The notes below the pieces were generated by a model. That model saw only the letters and a list, made by a program, of their open reading frames with translations. It searched no databases and was not told where the DNA came from. The translations under genes and the position numbers were made by a program. This document shows, one piece after another, positions 61,996 to 64,000 of a stretch of DNA of 64,000 bases (position 1 is the stretch's first letter; every line of letters begins with the position of its first letter). This stretch comes from Hungatella sp. (lineage in GTDB: Bacteria > Bacillota > Clostridia > Lachnospirales > Lachnospiraceae), in NCBI GenBank assembly GCA_022792815.1, contig JAAWBS010000027.1, positions 32,521-96,520 of the forward strand. The letters are read 5' to 3'.

Positions 61996-63126
61996 ATGAA
62001 TGGGACAGTGGTCAGGGCAGAGCTGTGCGGGACAAGATTCAGAGAGCTGACAGAGTTTCTGGACAGTTTTCTTGACATGGGAATCCCCGGATTTGATTGT
62101 ATTGTTTACCACAGGGGAGAATGTATCTACAGACACAAGATGGGATATCGGGACTATGACAGGACACAGCCGGTGCTTGGAGATGAACTGTACAATATCT
62201 ATTCGGCATCCAAACTGATCACCTGTACCGCGGCACTGATGCTTTTTGAGAAGGGGGCTTTTGAGCTGGATGATCCCCTTTGTGCCTATCTGCCCGAATT
62301 TACAGAGATGTATGTGAAAGACGGCGGGAAAGTGAGACCGGCGAAAAGTCCCATCCGAATCCGGGATCTGTTCTGTATGACTGCCGGCTTTTCCTACGAT
62401 ATGGAGTCAGAGAGTCTGAGAAAGGGGAGAACCGCGACCGGAGGCGCATGCCCCACCCGGGAGATGATGAGGTATCTTGCCAAAGAGCCTCTGGAGTTTG
62501 AGCCTGGGACAAGATGGAATTACAGTCTCTGTCATGATGTGCTGGCGGCTCTGGTCCAGGAGGTCAGCAAAGTCCGGTTCAGCGAATTTGTCCGCAGCCA
62601 TATCTTTAATCCTCTCGGGATGACAGAGTCCTCCTTCGCTTTCTGCGACAGGAAGCCGGATAGAATCATGGCCCAATATCGATATCACGAGGATTCGAAG
62701 ACATGGGAAAACTGTGGGAAAGACATCTGGAGTTACCGGTTGGGTCCCGAGTATGAAAGCGGCGGGGCCGGCTGTATGTCTTCCGTGGAGGACTACATCA
62801 AATTTTTGGAGGCTTTGAGAAAAGGAGATGTGCTGCTGAAGAAAGAGACCATCCGCCTGATGTGCCAAAACCAGTTGGATGAAAAGAGTTTGAAGAGCTA
62901 TCACTGGGAGCACATTAAAGACTACGGTTACGGGCTGGGGGTGAGATGTCCTATGGAGGGCTCCGAGAGGACGGATTTTGGCTGGGGCGGAGCCGCCGGA
63001 GCCTTTCTTGCCGTCAACCCGGTACATGAGTACACCTTGTTCTATGCACAGCATGTCTTAAGCTCCCCGGTTCAGCTGATCCGCAATGATCTGGTGAAAT
63101 ACGTGGAGCGGATAGTGAACCAGTAG
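61996..63126 (+). CDS. Beta-lactamase-family serine hydrolase
   Basis: The 376-residue protein shares the class C beta-lactamase/penicillin-binding fold. It has the S-x-x-K motif SASK (70-73), RWNYSLCHDVLAALVQ with the Tyr of the second motif, and the DFGWGGAAGAF triad region. No signal peptide is visible, so a cytoplasmic esterase or peptidase is more likely than an antibiotic resistance enzyme. It is monocistronic, with its own promoter and terminator. Confidence 0.88.
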   Translation: MNGTVVRAELCGTRFRELTEFLDSFLDMGIPGFDCIVYHRGECIYRHKMGYRDYDRTQPVLGDELYNIYSASKLITCTAALMLFEKGAFELDDPLCAYLPEFTEMYVKDGGKVRPAKSPIRIRDLFCMTAGFSYDMESESLRKGRTATGGACPTREMMRYLAKEPLEFEPGTRWNYSLCHDVLAALVQEVSKVRFSEFVRSHIFNPLGMTESSFAFCDRKPDRIMAQYRYHEDSKTWENCGKDIWSYRLGPEYESGGAGCMSSVEDYIKFLEALRKGDVLLKKETIRLMCQNQLDEKSLKSYHWEHIKDYGYGLGVRCPMEGSERTDFGWGGAAGAFLAVNPVHEYTLFYAQHVLSSPVQLIRNDLVKYVERIVNQ

Positions 63127-63142
63127 AATCAGACAGAAAGAA

Positions 63143-63185
63143 ACAGAGGGTTCGGAACTTGAAGTAGAAGTTCCGAACCCTCTGT
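63143..63185. terminator. Terminator between hydrolase and Rpn genes
   Basis: ACAGAGGGTTCGGAACTT pairs perfectly (18 bp) with AAGTTCCGAACCCTCTGT across a 7-base loop; the T-tract is weak. It serves converging genes. Confidence 0.75.
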
Positions 63186-63226
63186 CTATTCCCGGCCGCT
63201 GATGATTGTCCCGGATTCCGGGATTG

Positions 63227-64000
63227 TCAGCCCGGATCATCGGTTACTTTTTGCTCAAATTCCTCTACGGATTGACTCCTCGCTGCAAATATAAACCACT
63301 GGTGGAGCCGGACCGTATCTTTTTCTGACAGAATGGCTGTCCTCAGACGATCGGGTACGTCTCCGCGGTTTTCCAGCAGATATAAGATGTCCTCTGCTTT
63401 GCCCTCTGCTTTTCCTTCCGCCTTGCCCTCTGCCCTGCCGGCGGCCATTCCCGCGGCTCTGCCGGCAGCCATCCCAGCTTCGGTCGCCTCCTTCCACACA
63501 TGGATCTTCCACGCCCTCTCATCCCTCACTCCCTTTAGATAGGCCTCATATCTCAGCCTCAGTGGATTGCTCATACTCAGACGCTCCAGCACACCGATGG
63601 CCTTCAGAATCCCCATATTCACTCCGTCTGCCTTCATCTTCTCCAACTCCTCCTCTGTCTCTGCGTTGAAGAACCGGATCCAATTCTCCACCGCTCCCTC
63701 TCCCTCCGGCCTCTTCGTCAGCTCCAGCACATGCACCTCCAGCATATCCGACAACTTATTCCCCTCTTCATCCATAAGCCAGTATACGGTGTGATACTTT
63801 TCCCGGTCACTCAGATTGAAGTTCAGGATACTGATCCCCACGCATTTTCTCAGCTGGGAGTAATCCTGCCCTGTCTGAAGATCCCCGGTAAACAGCTTGG
63901 ACAGGTAGAACAGCTGTCGTTTGTCCCAGCTGTCACACACCTTTGCCTGCAGCTCGATGTCGATGACCGTGTCGTCATTTAATTCGACCACCACATCCAG
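63227..64000 (-). CDS. Rpn-type PD-(D/E)XK nuclease/transposase-like protein, N-terminus cut by window
   Basis: The frame runs off the right edge, so the start is missing; at least 255 residues are visible. DTVIDIELQAK is the Asp-x(n)-Glu-x-Gln nuclease motif of Rpn/YhgA-like proteins, followed by FYLSKLFTGDLQTGQDYSQL and KCVGISILNF. Before the end lies a repetitive Ala/Gly linker (about 172-200: GMAAGRAAG and GKAEGKAEG units). Rpn proteins promote recombination and some are phage-defence nucleases; copies are often numerous in Lachnospiraceae. Confidence 0.85.
   Translation of the reverse strand: MDVVVELNDDTVIDIELQAKVCDSWDKRQLFYLSKLFTGDLQTGQDYSQLRKCVGISILNFNLSDREKYHTVYWLMDEEGNKLSDMLEVHVLELTKRPEGEGAVENWIRFFNAETEEELEKMKADGVNMGILKAIGVLERLSMSNPLRLRYEAYLKGVRDERAWKIHVWKEATEAGMAAGRAAGMAAGRAEGKAEGKAEGKAEDILYLLENRGDVPDRLRTAILSEKDTVRLHQWFIFAARSQSVEEFEQKVTDDPG

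Noticed and set aside
63380..63480. Short tandem repeats considered as a CRISPR array
   Set aside because: They are in-frame codon repeats of the Rpn protein linker, without spacers of uniform length.

Overview
The window looks like chromosomal DNA of a low-GC-branch but moderately GC-rich anaerobic, spore-forming gut Firmicute, most likely a Lachnospiraceae (Clostridium cluster XIVa) relative. Supporting signs are strong AGGAGG ribosome binding sites, frequent ATGA stop/start overlaps, spoVG, a GlgC/GlgD pair, YhaN/YhaO-type proteins, DUF951, mannose-family PTS genes and CUT1 sugar transporters. I did not see tRNA, rRNA, CRISPR arrays, prophage genes or intact insertion sequences.

Region 1 (1-6.1 kb) is an amino-sugar PTS operon: the end of a PRD regulator, then EIIC, EIID, NagA, EIIB, a ChbG/YdjC deacetylase and EIIA. 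Region 2 (6.1-15.9 kb) is a LysR-controlled uronide operon: an internally shortened GH28 protein, an Opp-type ABC transporter with a fused double ATPase, a mannonate-dehydratase-like enzyme and an alginate-lyase-family protein. Region 3 (16-23.6 kb) holds a secreted CAP-domain protein and a LacI-controlled CUT1 transporter plus GH32 fructosidase locus for fructose-containing sugars.

Region 4 (23.7-29.2 kb) is visibly AT-richer and looks horizontally acquired. It is a restriction-modification island: an XRE regulator divergent from a probable PD-(D/E)XK endonuclease, which converges on an operon of three DNA methyltransferases. Region 5 (29.3-36.9 kb) carries aspartate ammonia-lyase, a peptidoglycan-binding NlpC/P60 lipoprotein and an FMN-riboswitch-controlled ribD-ribE-ribBA-ribH operon with two successive terminators in the leader.

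Region 6 (37-52.5 kb) has a YhaN/YhaO pair, asnS, glgCD behind a long structured leader, spoVG, a D-2-hydroxyacid dehydrogenase, exonuclease III, an ABC-F ATPase, a GlgX-like protein that has lost the GH13 catalytic residues, UDP-galactopyranose mutase and a SIMPL lipoprotein. Region 7 (52.7-64 kb) holds two GNAT-like proteins, a sirtuin, an aldo/keto reductase, DUF951, DegV, the rpsF-ssb-rpsR operon interrupted by a repeat, small regulators, a BTAD protein with a degenerate GGDEF-like end, a beta-lactamase-family hydrolase and the end of an Rpn-type nuclease.

The least explained items are the three-methyltransferase island with its possible two-motif nuclease, the catalytically empty GlgX homologue, the collapsed GH28 gene, and several classes of palindromic intergenic repeats, including one copy in the ribosomal protein operon and one apparent insertion with a 10-bp flanking duplication inside the uronide operon.
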